The notes under the pieces were generated by a model, which was given only the letters and a program-made list of their open reading frames with translations, had not been told where the DNA came from and did no database searches. From an uncultured SAR86 cluster bacterium (lineage in GTDB: Bacteria; Pseudomonadota; Gammaproteobacteria; Magnimaribacterales; D2472), in assembly GCA_943789005.1 (NCBI GenBank), contig CALSSL010000002.1, positions 62,001 to 126,000 of the forward strand: 64,000 bases of DNA. Direction: 5' to 3'. Both the position numbers and the translations under genes were made by a program. Below, piece after piece: positions 8,883 through 18,623 of the stretch (position 1 is its first letter; each line of letters starts with the position of its first letter).

Positions 8883-10133
8883 TTATTCCTCGTTAATTGT
8901 TATCGGCGGTATGTTTGAAGTCTCTAATAAAGCTTCTAAATCACCATTAAAAGTTTTTACTATTGGATTTCCGCCTCTAGACAAATTGTCAAATACTCCA
9001 TCATCTACTTTGTCCCATAATGGAAATTTAGCTTTACCGTCTACTGTGAATAAACCAAAATGATTTTCAGAGCCATTCTCATTTGATGAGTCCTTCCATG
9101 GCTCATCAAATGCAGAGAAATAAAAACAAGTAATCATTCTAGATTCACACTCAGAAGTAATCATTTTGAAGTACAGCCCTAACTTATATTCATCAGCTGC
9201 TTCACTTCCCTCATAGCCATACAGGTCAGAAGCAACACTTGACCAGCCCGTTTCTCCAATATGAACTTCTTTTGATGGATCAATTTTGTGAACATAATTT
9301 TGAACGCTTTCAAATTGATTCATTTCATAATCAATAGCTCTTTGCATGGCGTCATGAATAACTTTTTTCTTATCTTGATTTTCATCGTATTCATCTAGAT
9401 TCCAAAAACTAGGATTGTAATGAGTATCATGAAAGGCATACGTATGCATTGATATAAAATCAACTGATCTAATGAGTTCATTTAGATCTTCGTTGTGATA
9501 GTCTGCAGAGCCACCACCCCAAGATGCAAAGTTATCTGAACTTGTAATCCAAATATCACTATTTAGTTCACCTCTAGCTTTTAAAGCTTGTAAATATTTT
9601 ACCCACCCTAAAATAAATTTGGGAGGCAGCCAATAACCCCAAGCCCAATGAACCATTGCCTCATTCCCAACGGCTATTATTTTTACAATTTCAGGATATT
9701 CTTGCGCAAGTCTTATTGCTTCATTTATCTCAAATTTGTTTCCCTCATAGTCTTCTTTAGAATTTATAGGCTTTTCTGTAAAGGCATCTTTAGATTGAAT
9801 CCATGCTCCAAGCATTACATACATCTCAAAATTATTATCTACTTGTTTTATTTCTCTAATTGCTTTGAGTGTGTTTTCAGCAAAAGGATGATGCAAATCA
9901 TAAGTTCTAAAGACTCTAAACCCTTGAGCATGCATTATATAAAGATCTTCTTTAATTTCATTTATTGAAGGTTGTTCCTGTCTAGATTTTGCTCTATATC
10001 CACCGTATGAGATTGCAGGATATTCAGGGTTGCCTATAAATTCTTTCGCACTCTTGTTCATACTCAAGTCTCCAGATTCGCTACAAGAAACTAATAAAAA
10101 TGAAGTAATAATAAAAAATCTTATTTTTTTCAT
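8883..10133 (-). CDS. GH17 beta-1,3-glucanase lipoprotein
   Basis: A 416-residue lipoprotein: the signal ends in FLLVSCSES, with the acylated Cys at about residue 17. The catalytic barrel carries the GH17 acid/base Glu in IIAVGNEAMVHW near residue 157 and the nucleophile Glu in EVHIGETGWSSVAS near residue 294, then FYFSAFDEPWKDS. It would face the periplasm or outer surface and degrade beta-1,3-glucan (laminarin). It overlaps the phosphorylase gene upstream by 4 bases and is followed after 2 bases by the clan GH-A hydrolase. Compared with the cytoplasmic GH17 in the same operon it is about 120 residues longer, mainly from insertions before the acid/base residue and a C-terminal tail. Confidence 0.88.
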   Translation of the reverse strand: MKKIRFFIITSFLLVSCSESGDLSMNKSAKEFIGNPEYPAISYGGYRAKSRQEQPSINEIKEDLYIMHAQGFRVFRTYDLHHPFAENTLKAIREIKQVDNNFEMYVMLGAWIQSKDAFTEKPINSKEDYEGNKFEINEAIRLAQEYPEIVKIIAVGNEAMVHWAWGYWLPPKFILGWVKYLQALKARGELNSDIWITSSDNFASWGGGSADYHNEDLNELIRSVDFISMHTYAFHDTHYNPSFWNLDEYDENQDKKKVIHDAMQRAIDYEMNQFESVQNYVHKIDPSKEVHIGETGWSSVASDLYGYEGSEAADEYKLGLYFKMITSECESRMITCFYFSAFDEPWKDSSNENGSENHFGLFTVDGKAKFPLWDKVDDGVFDNLSRGGNPIVKTFNGDLEALLETSNIPPITINEE

Positions 10134-13100
10134 TTCATAACATTTACATATATAGCGTTGATTAAATTTGTTCTATTAAAAATACTTTGTGAGCTTTCAA
10201 TATCTAACTCATGACCATTAATTAGTTTTTCAGTATTATCTTTGTATGAAATTTTAATGTCCTCTATGTCAGATAGACTATAAATTATTGGAACTTGACA
10301 AATTGTGTATGCTAAAGAATTTATAGGTAATTCAAGATAATTAATATCATGTTCTAAATTTACAAATTTAAAAGATTTTTCTTCAGACATGAATTCAGTT
10401 TTTCGCAATAAGGTTGGTTCGAAGGTAATTTTGCCTTCATTAACAAAAAACCCTAATTCATAAAATCTACTTACAATATCTTCTTTTACCTGACCTGTCA
10501 TACCAGGTTGCTGAACACCCCTTCCCCTAGGTGTATGTGAGTACGGGTCTGTAGGAAAAGCTCCATATAATTCAGGCGATTTATTGACTCCAATTCCTTC
10601 ATTAATTTCAAAATAATGATCAAAAAATCTCCCAATAATTTTTGAATCACTTTTTTTGGAGATAGATTTTTGAGTAACCTCTGCAGAAGCTAATAGCAGT
10701 TTTGAAACCATATGCCAGTAGATTGATCCCAATCCTTCATATCCATAGAAAGTTCCAGACCTTCCTGTAAAGGATTTATGATCAAAGACATGTTCAAATA
10801 TGTCTAAAATAATATCTTTTTCCTCTTGTAATAAAGATTGATACTTTTCCGGTAGCTTCTCAAGCTCATCTTGTAATGATCCAGCATTATGAAATAACCC
10901 ATTGAAATGATATTTTGCATTAATATCTTTTTCTATAATTTGATTATTACCGTCTTTAACTAGCTCATGAAGCAAGGACGATCTATTGAATTCCTTTTCA
11001 GGAATAATATTCTTGTCTAAAAACCCTAATAATTCTTTGTTTGGATAAAGAATATAACTATATTGATCATCCCAAAATAAATCACTATCTTTTAAGCTAT
11101 CTAAAACAGATAAACTTTCTTCTTCAGAAAGATAACCAGAGCTTAAAACACCCACTTGACCTTCAAGCATCTCAGAAAGTCTATCAATAGTAATTTCTTG
11201 ATCACCAAGATTTACAAGATTATAAGCATGATAAAGACCATCTTCTCTTTTATTGGTTTCAATTGATTTCTCTAAGGCATTGATAGCTATTTCAAAAAAG
11301 TGAATTATTCGAGATTTATCTAATGATTCTTTGGTACCAGAAAAATAAGAAGTATAAATTCTATCCCTGTACTCAGCTGCAACCTCTCCAATGTCATCAA
11401 CAAATCTTTTACGATCTTTATGATTTAAATTTAAATCTAATGCACTAAATGATGTATTTAATTTTTCAAAAAAATGAAATAGTTCAGTTGATATTTCAAA
11501 TGAAGAAGATGAATTCTTTTCAAGTACATTTTTAAAAAAGCTTAGAAAACGTCTTAAATAATAAAGGGTTACCATTGAAACACCATTCCCAACAAGAGCA
11601 TTATTGGCATCATTCCATTCTGGTCTTTGTGTGTTCATCCAAATGCCTGCACCAGGTATAAAATTTGATAACTTTGCTAGGACTGTAGTCAATATTTTTT
11701 CAAGAAAATTAACTTCATGAATTAATCCTTGATAATTCTTTAAAATAGCCCCATCTGCTCCCTCATTAATCCTATCTCTTTCAATTTTCTCTGCTAACTT
11801 AAAATTAAAATCTATAGTATTTTTTGGGTCAGCATAAATGGACTTATAGTCCTTGATTTCATAAGGGACATTTGCATATACAAAATCATTTTTGCTAAGA
11901 AATGAATCAAGCCTTTGAGGAAAATAGTTTTCAGAAAATTCTAAGAATTTTAATAAATAAATAATTTGATGGTCACCCCAGTAACCAATGTAAGACCAAG
12001 GATTATCTGGTTCAATAGTCTCCCAATCAAATCCATCTTTTGTGAGCCTGTAAGGGTTATATCCATCAAAGGTAGAAGCATTTAGAAATCTATATATCAT
12101 CCCATCAATAAATTGAGGATAAGAGTATGCTAATGCTTCCCAATTTTGAAATATATCTCTCCAATTACCCTGATAATCAAGAACCTTTTCACCCGTTGCA
12201 TCATCACGTGTATTGATAGAAAATTTATTCCACGGTCTGCTTGGATCTCCATGCCTTCTGCTGAATTTGATTGGTAAATATTCTGTAGCAAGTCTTTTAA
12301 GGACATTAGACTTTAAGGCACTTGTTGCATCTCGTAAAAAGTTTAAATCAAAATTATCTGGCCATTCAGCAAAAGTAGGTGTCATATCCTTGCTGAGTTT
12401 TTTATTAGCATTACCTATATATTTAATAAAATCATCTTTTTCAATAATATAATCTCTATCAAATATCCCTCCCCTCATGATATTAAAAAGTGTATTTGCA
12501 AAATGTCTTATATTTCTTCTTCTGTCAGTTGAGAGCTGAATGCCATCTGAAGAACCTACGAGTTTATAAAGATCATTTGATGAATTGAGTATTTCTTTCT
12601 TTATTTCTTGAATTAGATTGTTATTAGTAATAATTTCATTCTTTAAGGTAGCGATATCTGAAGAAGATTTATTGATATCTGCTGCAAACAACCATTCTTT
12701 TTTTTCATTCTGTTCTAAAGAAAAGTCTGAATTTATAAAATAAGCACCTCTTTCAGCCTTAATATCAAGCTCTTCTAGTACCTGATGACCTTTTCTAAAT
12801 TTATCTAGCTGATTTGATGACAGTAAAACCTTATTGCTTTCTAAACCAAGATGAAATACTACATTTGATTTTAATGCCTCACTTGGTTCTGCGCGGTCAA
12901 CTATGGTTGCGCTCAGAGCATAAATTCCTATTTTTGAATCAAAATCTAGTTCATTTCTTTTGTATGCATCTGCTAAATTACTTGTGCTGCTTTGTATGCC
13001 CTCATTAAGGCCCCAAGGTAATATATTTTGAAACCCATCTAAGATGGATAATGATAGATTTTGTTCGCTTAAATTCTTTATTGAAGATGTTTTTATAAAA

Positions 13101-13576
13101 CCGTATTTATCGCAAGTAGACCATTGATATGAAAATTTAATACCCAGATCATGATTTATTTCTTCAAAAATTATTTTATTACCCCTGAGGTTTTTATAAA
13201 GATTTCTTTCATTTCTATAAACAAGATCACAAGATTTTGTAAAAGGTTCCCATAAATAGGTTTTATCATTTTTGTTCACATGAAATATAGATTTATTTCC
13301 AGTAACCTCGAATGATTCTGATATTTTGTCATCTGTATAGTATGGGAATAAAGCGTTATTGCTATTTTTTCTTCCTGCGCTCAGTGCACCAGTAGATGAA
13401 ATAAATAACCAATGATCATAAGCACTCACAATGCTCATAAAAAAAGGTCTCATTTTATTTACATTTGAGATCTTATAAAAGTTCTCATGCTCAATAACTA
13501 CCTCTTTTCCAGATATTTCAAGATCTGATGAATTAATAAGATTATCACCAAGATATAATTCTTTTTTGTTGCTCAT
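10130..13576 (-). CDS. Probable beta-1,3-oligoglucan phosphorylase (GH149-like)
   Basis: A 1148-residue cytoplasmic protein without signal peptide. The N-terminal 300 residues look like the beta-sandwich of GH94-related phosphorylases. The central region holds SINTRDDATGEKVLDYQGNW followed by RDIFQNWEAL and DGYNPYRLTKDGFDW, GH94/GH149-type barrel features with a candidate general-acid Asp in RDD. The length matches the long GH149 beta-1,3-glucan phosphorylases, established in Euglena and related bacterial genes, better than GH94 (about 800). Its reaction would be beta-1,3-oligoglucan plus phosphate giving glucose-1-phosphate. The position between glucokinase (7-base gap) and a GH17 lipoprotein (4-base overlap) supports laminarin use. 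The exact GH number is my inference. Confidence 0.72.
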   Translation of the reverse strand: MSNKKELYLGDNLINSSDLEISGKEVVIEHENFYKISNVNKMRPFFMSIVSAYDHWLFISSTGALSAGRKNSNNALFPYYTDDKISESFEVTGNKSIFHVNKNDKTYLWEPFTKSCDLVYRNERNLYKNLRGNKIIFEEINHDLGIKFSYQWSTCDKYGFIKTSSIKNLSEQNLSLSILDGFQNILPWGLNEGIQSSTSNLADAYKRNELDFDSKIGIYALSATIVDRAEPSEALKSNVVFHLGLESNKVLLSSNQLDKFRKGHQVLEELDIKAERGAYFINSDFSLEQNEKKEWLFAADINKSSSDIATLKNEIITNNNLIQEIKKEILNSSNDLYKLVGSSDGIQLSTDRRRNIRHFANTLFNIMRGGIFDRDYIIEKDDFIKYIGNANKKLSKDMTPTFAEWPDNFDLNFLRDATSALKSNVLKRLATEYLPIKFSRRHGDPSRPWNKFSINTRDDATGEKVLDYQGNWRDIFQNWEALAYSYPQFIDGMIYRFLNASTFDGYNPYRLTKDGFDWETIEPDNPWSYIGYWGDHQIIYLLKFLEFSENYFPQRLDSFLSKNDFVYANVPYEIKDYKSIYADPKNTIDFNFKLAEKIERDRINEGADGAILKNYQGLIHEVNFLEKILTTVLAKLSNFIPGAGIWMNTQRPEWNDANNALVGNGVSMVTLYYLRRFLSFFKNVLEKNSSSSFEISTELFHFFEKLNTSFSALDLNLNHKDRKRFVDDIGEVAAEYRDRIYTSYFSGTKESLDKSRIIHFFEIAINALEKSIETNKREDGLYHAYNLVNLGDQEITIDRLSEMLEGQVGVLSSGYLSEEESLSVLDSLKDSDLFWDDQYSYILYPNKELLGFLDKNIIPEKEFNRSSLLHELVKDGNNQIIEKDINAKYHFNGLFHNAGSLQDELEKLPEKYQSLLQEEKDIILDIFEHVFDHKSFTGRSGTFYGYEGLGSIYWHMVSKLLLASAEVTQKSISKKSDSKIIGRFFDHYFEINEGIGVNKSPELYGAFPTDPYSHTPRGRGVQQPGMTGQVKEDIVSRFYELGFFVNEGKITFEPTLLRKTEFMSEEKSFKFVNLEHDINYLELPINSLAYTICQVPIIYSLSDIEDIKISYKDNTEKLINGHELDIESSQSIFNRTNLINAIYVNVMK

Positions 13577-13583
13577 AATTTAA

Positions 13584-14501
13584 TTAAGCCTTATTTATAC
13601 TTTTTTTATAGAAGTTCAAATTTCCATGAAGACAAGCATGCTCTTTTTCAATAATACCAATTTTAACCATTTCTAGTATTTGTAAATGGACTAATTTCTT
13701 GTCACCATAAAAATTTTCAATAAATTTATCTTTGTCCATTATTTGAAAAATAGATCTAATCAATCCTCCAGCAATATATATTCCTTTACCTGCGATAAAA
13801 GTAAGCGCCATATCTGAGATGGTTTCAGCCAAAGATTTAATAAAGCCGTCGATTACAAAATTAATCATCTCATCATCACTGCCATATCTTTGAACAATAT
13901 CTTCTGAGGTTAATCTAGTGCCTGTCTTATATTCATAAATATCTGAAATTGCCTTTCCTGACAAAACATCTTCCAAGGTTCTAAAGTGATCATCATTATC
14001 AATTGCATAATTTTTTAACAAAGCTTTAGTTAGGCCTGTTGTATTACCAATCTCTGTAGGAATTACATTATCATTGCCAATTAACAGAGCAGCCCCAAGA
14101 CCTGTTCCTGGACCAATAAAAAAACTATTATCATTGAACTCAGTGCCTTCTTTGATAATAGCTATGTCAGACTCATCATAAGCAGCCAAGCTATACCCAA
14201 TGGATTCCCAATCATTTAACAAATGACAAGTTTTAAATTGAAATGAATTTTTTATATCTTCCTCATTAATTGAGAAGTCTCTATTGGTCATTGTGATTGA
14301 GCCTTTTATTTTTGGTCCAGCAACAGAAATGACTAAAGCATCGACATTTTTACCTTTAGTTAAATTAGTTAGTATTTCATTAAAGCCTTTAATGCATGAT
14401 AGCTGAATCTTATTTGTATCTTTTATTGTAGAAAAATCTCCGTCAGAGTATGCGTATCTTAAATTGGTGCCACCAATATCAATTAATAAAACTTTATTCA
14501 T
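13584..14501 (-). CDS. glk: Glucokinase
   Basis: A 305-residue protein of the E. coli Glk type. It has the N-terminal phosphate loop LLIDIGGTNLRYAYSDG, a sugar-site segment FFIGPGTGLGAALLI near residue 130, and a C-terminal GKGIYIAGGLIRSI. It phosphorylates glucose with ATP in the cytoplasm. The gene overlaps the end of the GH3 gene by 8 bases, so glucose released by the GH3 enzyme and imported by the SSS carrier two genes upstream would be phosphorylated and passed to Zwf, encoded earlier in the same operon. Confidence 0.92.
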   Translation of the reverse strand: MNKVLLIDIGGTNLRYAYSDGDFSTIKDTNKIQLSCIKGFNEILTNLTKGKNVDALVISVAGPKIKGSITMTNRDFSINEEDIKNSFQFKTCHLLNDWESIGYSLAAYDESDIAIIKEGTEFNDNSFFIGPGTGLGAALLIGNDNVIPTEIGNTTGLTKALLKNYAIDNDDHFRTLEDVLSGKAISDIYEYKTGTRLTSEDIVQRYGSDDEMINFVIDGFIKSLAETISDMALTFIAGKGIYIAGGLIRSIFQIMDKDKFIENFYGDKKLVHLQILEMVKIGIIEKEHACLHGNLNFYKKSINKA

Positions 14502-17031
14502 AATGCTCGGAATACAATTTACAGGCTTTTGGTGCCTGGTTATTTTTATATTTAATTGAGTGTATATCGATAACCCAATTACCTCTAGTTGCTAATTTTG
14601 CTCTTGAAGTTATTGTCGATAGTTCAAAATCTTTATTATCTAAACAACTCAGTGGCATGATTATTTTTTTCCAATTATTAGGCTGATCGTTTAATAATTC
14701 AGATAAATCAAATGATTTATAGCATTCTTTTGATTCTGTTAAATTGATTTGATTTTGATTCTTATAGCACTGCAAGCTCAGTTCTATCTTTTGGTCTGAT
14801 GAAGAGCTCACTTTCATAATTAACTCAAGATAGCCATTTATCATATAAGATAAATCTTCACTTGAGCCACTTGATATCTCCCAAAATTTATAGATATCAT
14901 TTGTACCAAAATTAATTCTTTTAGCATCATCTTGTTTTTTAAAATCAAATTTAGAGATTCTTATCCCTGCTTTTTCATTCTTATAAATATCTGCGCTAAT
15001 ACCTTCGTATATTTGCTCTTGTTTCTCAGAATCAAAATATGAAATAATTTCTTTATATGAAGGATAAGCAGAGCCCACGAATAAAGTAATTTCATCTTTT
15101 TGAGGAACATCTTCATTGACAGTTATTATATCTGTGTAGAGGTTATCAGAATAACTTAAGCCATAACCATAAGGGAAAAGTGGATCATAGTTTTGATCAC
15201 TGAAATTTAATTTAGTTTGATATGAATATTGTGGCCATGAGTATGATAATTTTCCTTTAAAGTCATGATTTACTTCATTATTTTTATTAGTGAAGATAAC
15301 ATCGGTTACACCCTCTATAGCGGATCCTGGTAACCATAGCTGAACAAAAGAATCGGATAAATTAATTTCTTTATTGATAATTAAAGGTCTTCCAGAAATA
15401 AATAGAGATACAGACGGAATTTTTTGGTTTTTTATCTCTTCCATATAGCCGATGAAGTTTTTATCCTGATTTTCATAAAAGATATGCTTTCTATCACCAT
15501 CACCTTCTGCATATGGATCTTCACCATATACAAAAATAACTAAATCAGGTTTTTTTTCATAATTAGAATTTAAAGAATATTCAACGCTCCCTCCATTACT
15601 TTCAGCTTTTAATTTGATAGCCTCATAAATACTTCTTGAATTAGGGAAATCTCTGTTTGCATTTTCTCTGCCTTGCCATGTGATTGTCCATCCACCCATA
15701 TGTTTAGTAATTTTTTTTGCTGAGTTACCAACAACTAAAATGTGTTTTTGGTTTTTTATTGGTAATGTATTGTTATTATTTTTAAGGAGAACTATTGATT
15801 CTCTAACAGCTTGTCTTGCTATTTCTCGATGACTATCAATACCTACATAATTTTGATCATAATTATGAGGCTCTCTCCCATCAAACATCCCTAAGAGGTA
15901 TTTAACTGACAAGATATTCTTTACAGCCTCATCTAGTCTTTGAGGAGAAATAGTCCTATTTCTTGCTTGCTCTAAAGTATTTTTGTAAAGCGGCTTCCAT
16001 TCATCAGGTGCCATAAAAATATCAACGCCAGCATTAAAAGATTTTGGACAGTTTTCTTTAGAGCATCCAGGGACTTGACCATGACCGTTCCAATCACCAA
16101 CGACCAAGCCATTAAAACCCATCTGCTTTCTTAAAACATCTTGCAAAAGATAATTACTCCCATGAGCTTTTTCTCCATTCCATGAATTAAAGCTCGCCAT
16201 AACTGTCTGTATGCATGAATTAATTGCAGCAAAATATGGCTTGCCATGAATATCTCTTAATTCTTGCTCACTAAGAATTGTGTTACCTTGATCAACGCCA
16301 TTTTTAGTCCCGCCATCACCTAAAAAATGTTTAGCTGTTGCCAGAACATGGTTGTTATCTAAAAATTCATCTCCTTCTCCTTGGAGTCCAAGAATCATTG
16401 CTTCTCCAAGTTTGGATACTAAATCTGGGTTTTCGGAATAGCCTTCATAAGTTCTTCCCCAAAGATCATTTTGAGGAACTGCAATTGTGGGTGCAAACGT
16501 CCAAGGTATTCCAGTTGATAGAATTTCTTTTGCCACAACCTCACCAATTTTCTTAATTAGATCAGGATTCATTGTTGAACCAAGGCCAATATTATGTGGA
16601 AAAATTGTTGCTCCAATGACGTTATTGTGACCATGTACAGCGTCGGTACCCCATAAAATAGGAACTTTAATTTCATCCACTACAGGAGACGCCTCATAAA
16701 ACTCTTTACTTAGCTTTTTCCAATCTTCTACTGAACTGTTCTTGTTTTTATTAGGAAATTTTCCACCACCATTTAAAAAGGTTCCTAATTGATAATCTTT
16801 AGCTTCTTTGGGTGTAACCTCATCAATATCAGGCATAATAATTTGCCCAACTTTTTGTTCTAAGGTCATATTTTTTATAATATTATCAATAAATTCATTA
16901 TCAATTGAAACTGAGCAGGTATTTTCATTGGTCCAATCTACACTATTATCGTTAATAATATTTTCAACATCTTGGTTATTACAAGATGTTATTAATAATA
17001 TAGAAGTAAATATGTAAAATATTTTAATCAT
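14494..17031 (-). CDS. GH3 beta-glucosidase/exo-1,3-glucanase lipoprotein
   Basis: An 845-residue lipoprotein (signal ending ILLITSCNNQ, Cys at about 17). The GH3 N-terminal barrel shows MTLEQKVGQI, GTDAVHGHNNV, ATAKHFLGDGG near residue 235 and the nucleophile Asp in GLVVGDWNGHGQ near residue 312. The GH3 C-terminal domain (SIVLLKNN...LPI, GGWTITWQG) follows. A further roughly 200-residue beta-rich C-terminus (from about 640) resembles the sugar-binding extension of marine ExoP-type enzymes. It should release glucose from beta-1,3/1,4-linked oligomers in the periplasm. It starts 6 bases after the SSS symporter gene stops. Confidence 0.9.
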   Translation of the reverse strand: MIKIFYIFTSILLITSCNNQDVENIINDNSVDWTNENTCSVSIDNEFIDNIIKNMTLEQKVGQIIMPDIDEVTPKEAKDYQLGTFLNGGGKFPNKNKNSSVEDWKKLSKEFYEASPVVDEIKVPILWGTDAVHGHNNVIGATIFPHNIGLGSTMNPDLIKKIGEVVAKEILSTGIPWTFAPTIAVPQNDLWGRTYEGYSENPDLVSKLGEAMILGLQGEGDEFLDNNHVLATAKHFLGDGGTKNGVDQGNTILSEQELRDIHGKPYFAAINSCIQTVMASFNSWNGEKAHGSNYLLQDVLRKQMGFNGLVVGDWNGHGQVPGCSKENCPKSFNAGVDIFMAPDEWKPLYKNTLEQARNRTISPQRLDEAVKNILSVKYLLGMFDGREPHNYDQNYVGIDSHREIARQAVRESIVLLKNNNNTLPIKNQKHILVVGNSAKKITKHMGGWTITWQGRENANRDFPNSRSIYEAIKLKAESNGGSVEYSLNSNYEKKPDLVIFVYGEDPYAEGDGDRKHIFYENQDKNFIGYMEEIKNQKIPSVSLFISGRPLIINKEINLSDSFVQLWLPGSAIEGVTDVIFTNKNNEVNHDFKGKLSYSWPQYSYQTKLNFSDQNYDPLFPYGYGLSYSDNLYTDIITVNEDVPQKDEITLFVGSAYPSYKEIISYFDSEKQEQIYEGISADIYKNEKAGIRISKFDFKKQDDAKRINFGTNDIYKFWEISSGSSEDLSYMINGYLELIMKVSSSSDQKIELSLQCYKNQNQINLTESKECYKSFDLSELLNDQPNNWKKIIMPLSCLDNKDFELSTITSRAKLATRGNWVIDIHSIKYKNNQAPKACKLYSEHYE

Positions 17032-17037
17032 ATATTC

Positions 17038-18603
17038 TTATGCAAATGTTATGTATATAAATGTAAGGAAGCCCACTACAATTAATGAATTAATATTAAA
17101 GGCTCTTGATGTAGAAAAATCTATTCCGTTCAGGTCAATAGCTTTTGACTGTACTTGATATCCTTGAATTAAAGCAGTCATATAACAAGCGAACCCAGAC
17201 ATAAAAAATACAATCCCCATTCTGTGTATGTAAGGTAAATCAGGTAAAGCAAAACTTAATAAGATTGATAAAAATAATGATGAAATAGCAGCAACTAGAG
17301 TAGATAAGGTTGTTGCCTTGTTCCAGAATAATGCAACTAAAAATATAACTAGAATTCCTGGTGTAAAAAGACCTGTAAAATTTTGTATGTATTGAAAAAT
17401 AGAATCAAAACTTCCTAATAATGGCTTTGCAACTATTACAGCTATTAATAAAGATAACACAACTGCATTCCTACCAGTGCTTATAAGTTTTGATTCAGAT
17501 ATATGATTTTTTGAAAACTTACGGTATATATCCATTGTAAAGATAGTGCTAATACTATTAGTCATTGATGCAAGAGATGAAACAATGGCAGCAATTAAGG
17601 CTGCAAAAGTAAGACCTAATAATCCGTTAGGTAGAAGCGACATCATTGTTGGATAAGCTTGATCAGACTTTTCTAATACAGGAAATAATATTGCAGCGCA
17701 TATACCAGGCAGAACAATAACAATCGGCATTAACAATTTCAAATAAGCAGCAAACATTACACCTTTCTGCGCTTCTTTAATTGATTTTGCTCCTAAGGCT
17801 CTTTGTGTGATGTACTGATTAAACCCCCAGTATGCAAAATGACCAATCCAAACACCTGCGCCAATTAATATCCATATACCAGGTAAATTTGAATATGATG
17901 GATTATCTGGTGATAAGATCATGTCAAATTTCTCTGGCAGTGTGTTGTAGACTGTTACCATTCCATCTATAACTCCATTGTTATCAGATATTTTATTTAA
18001 GGCTATATAAGAAACAGCTAATCCACCAAAAATTAACAATACAACCTGAAGAATATCTGTCATTGCAACAGCTTTAAGCCCGCCAGACAATGAATAGGCG
18101 AGTGATAACAATGCTAATAGAATTAAGCCGTTTGTTAATGATAGACCTGTGAGAGTATTAATTGCGATTGATCCAAGCCACAAAACAGTTGTTAGATTAA
18201 TGAATATATAAACAGTTAGCCAAAAAAATGAAAGCACTAGGCTGACCCGCTTATCAAACCTCTGCTCCAAAAACTGTGGCATTGTATAAATCTTTTTTTC
18301 AAGAAATAAGGGTAAGAAAAATTTTGCCATTACAATAAGCGCTATAGCAGCAGTAAGCTCCCATACAGCTATAGCCATACCAACAACAAACCCTTGACCA
18401 GACATTCCAATAATTTGCTCTGCTGATATGTTTGCTGCTATTAAAGAAGCTCCTATAGCCCACCAAGGTAATGACCTTCCAGCTAAGAAATAGTCTTCTG
18501 CTGTTCTTTCTTTACCACTTGTAGTCCTAGAGACATAAGTGGCAAGTGTAATAAGGCCAATACAATAAATTCCTACAATAATCCAATCTAGTGTATTAAA
18601 CAT
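17038..18603 (-). CDS. SSS-family sodium:sugar symporter
   Basis: A 521-residue protein with about 14 hydrophobic helices. It has the SSS/SGLT signatures EDYFLAGRSLPWWAIGASL and AANISAEQIIGMSG near the N-terminus, YSLSGGLKAVAMTDILQ near residue 170, and GFNQYITQRALGAKS near residue 265. This is the vSGLT-like subgroup that couples sodium to glucose or galactose uptake. It is 20 bases downstream of eda and 6 bases upstream of the GH3 gene, so it probably imports glucose released in the periplasm. Substrate by context only. Confidence 0.9.
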   Translation of the reverse strand: MFNTLDWIIVGIYCIGLITLATYVSRTTSGKERTAEDYFLAGRSLPWWAIGASLIAANISAEQIIGMSGQGFVVGMAIAVWELTAAIALIVMAKFFLPLFLEKKIYTMPQFLEQRFDKRVSLVLSFFWLTVYIFINLTTVLWLGSIAINTLTGLSLTNGLILLALLSLAYSLSGGLKAVAMTDILQVVLLIFGGLAVSYIALNKISDNNGVIDGMVTVYNTLPEKFDMILSPDNPSYSNLPGIWILIGAGVWIGHFAYWGFNQYITQRALGAKSIKEAQKGVMFAAYLKLLMPIVIVLPGICAAILFPVLEKSDQAYPTMMSLLPNGLLGLTFAALIAAIVSSLASMTNSISTIFTMDIYRKFSKNHISESKLISTGRNAVVLSLLIAVIVAKPLLGSFDSIFQYIQNFTGLFTPGILVIFLVALFWNKATTLSTLVAAISSLFLSILLSFALPDLPYIHRMGIVFFMSGFACYMTALIQGYQVQSKAIDLNGIDFSTSRAFNINSLIVVGFLTFIYITFA

Positions 18604-18623
18604 ATTTATATCCTCAGGTAGAA

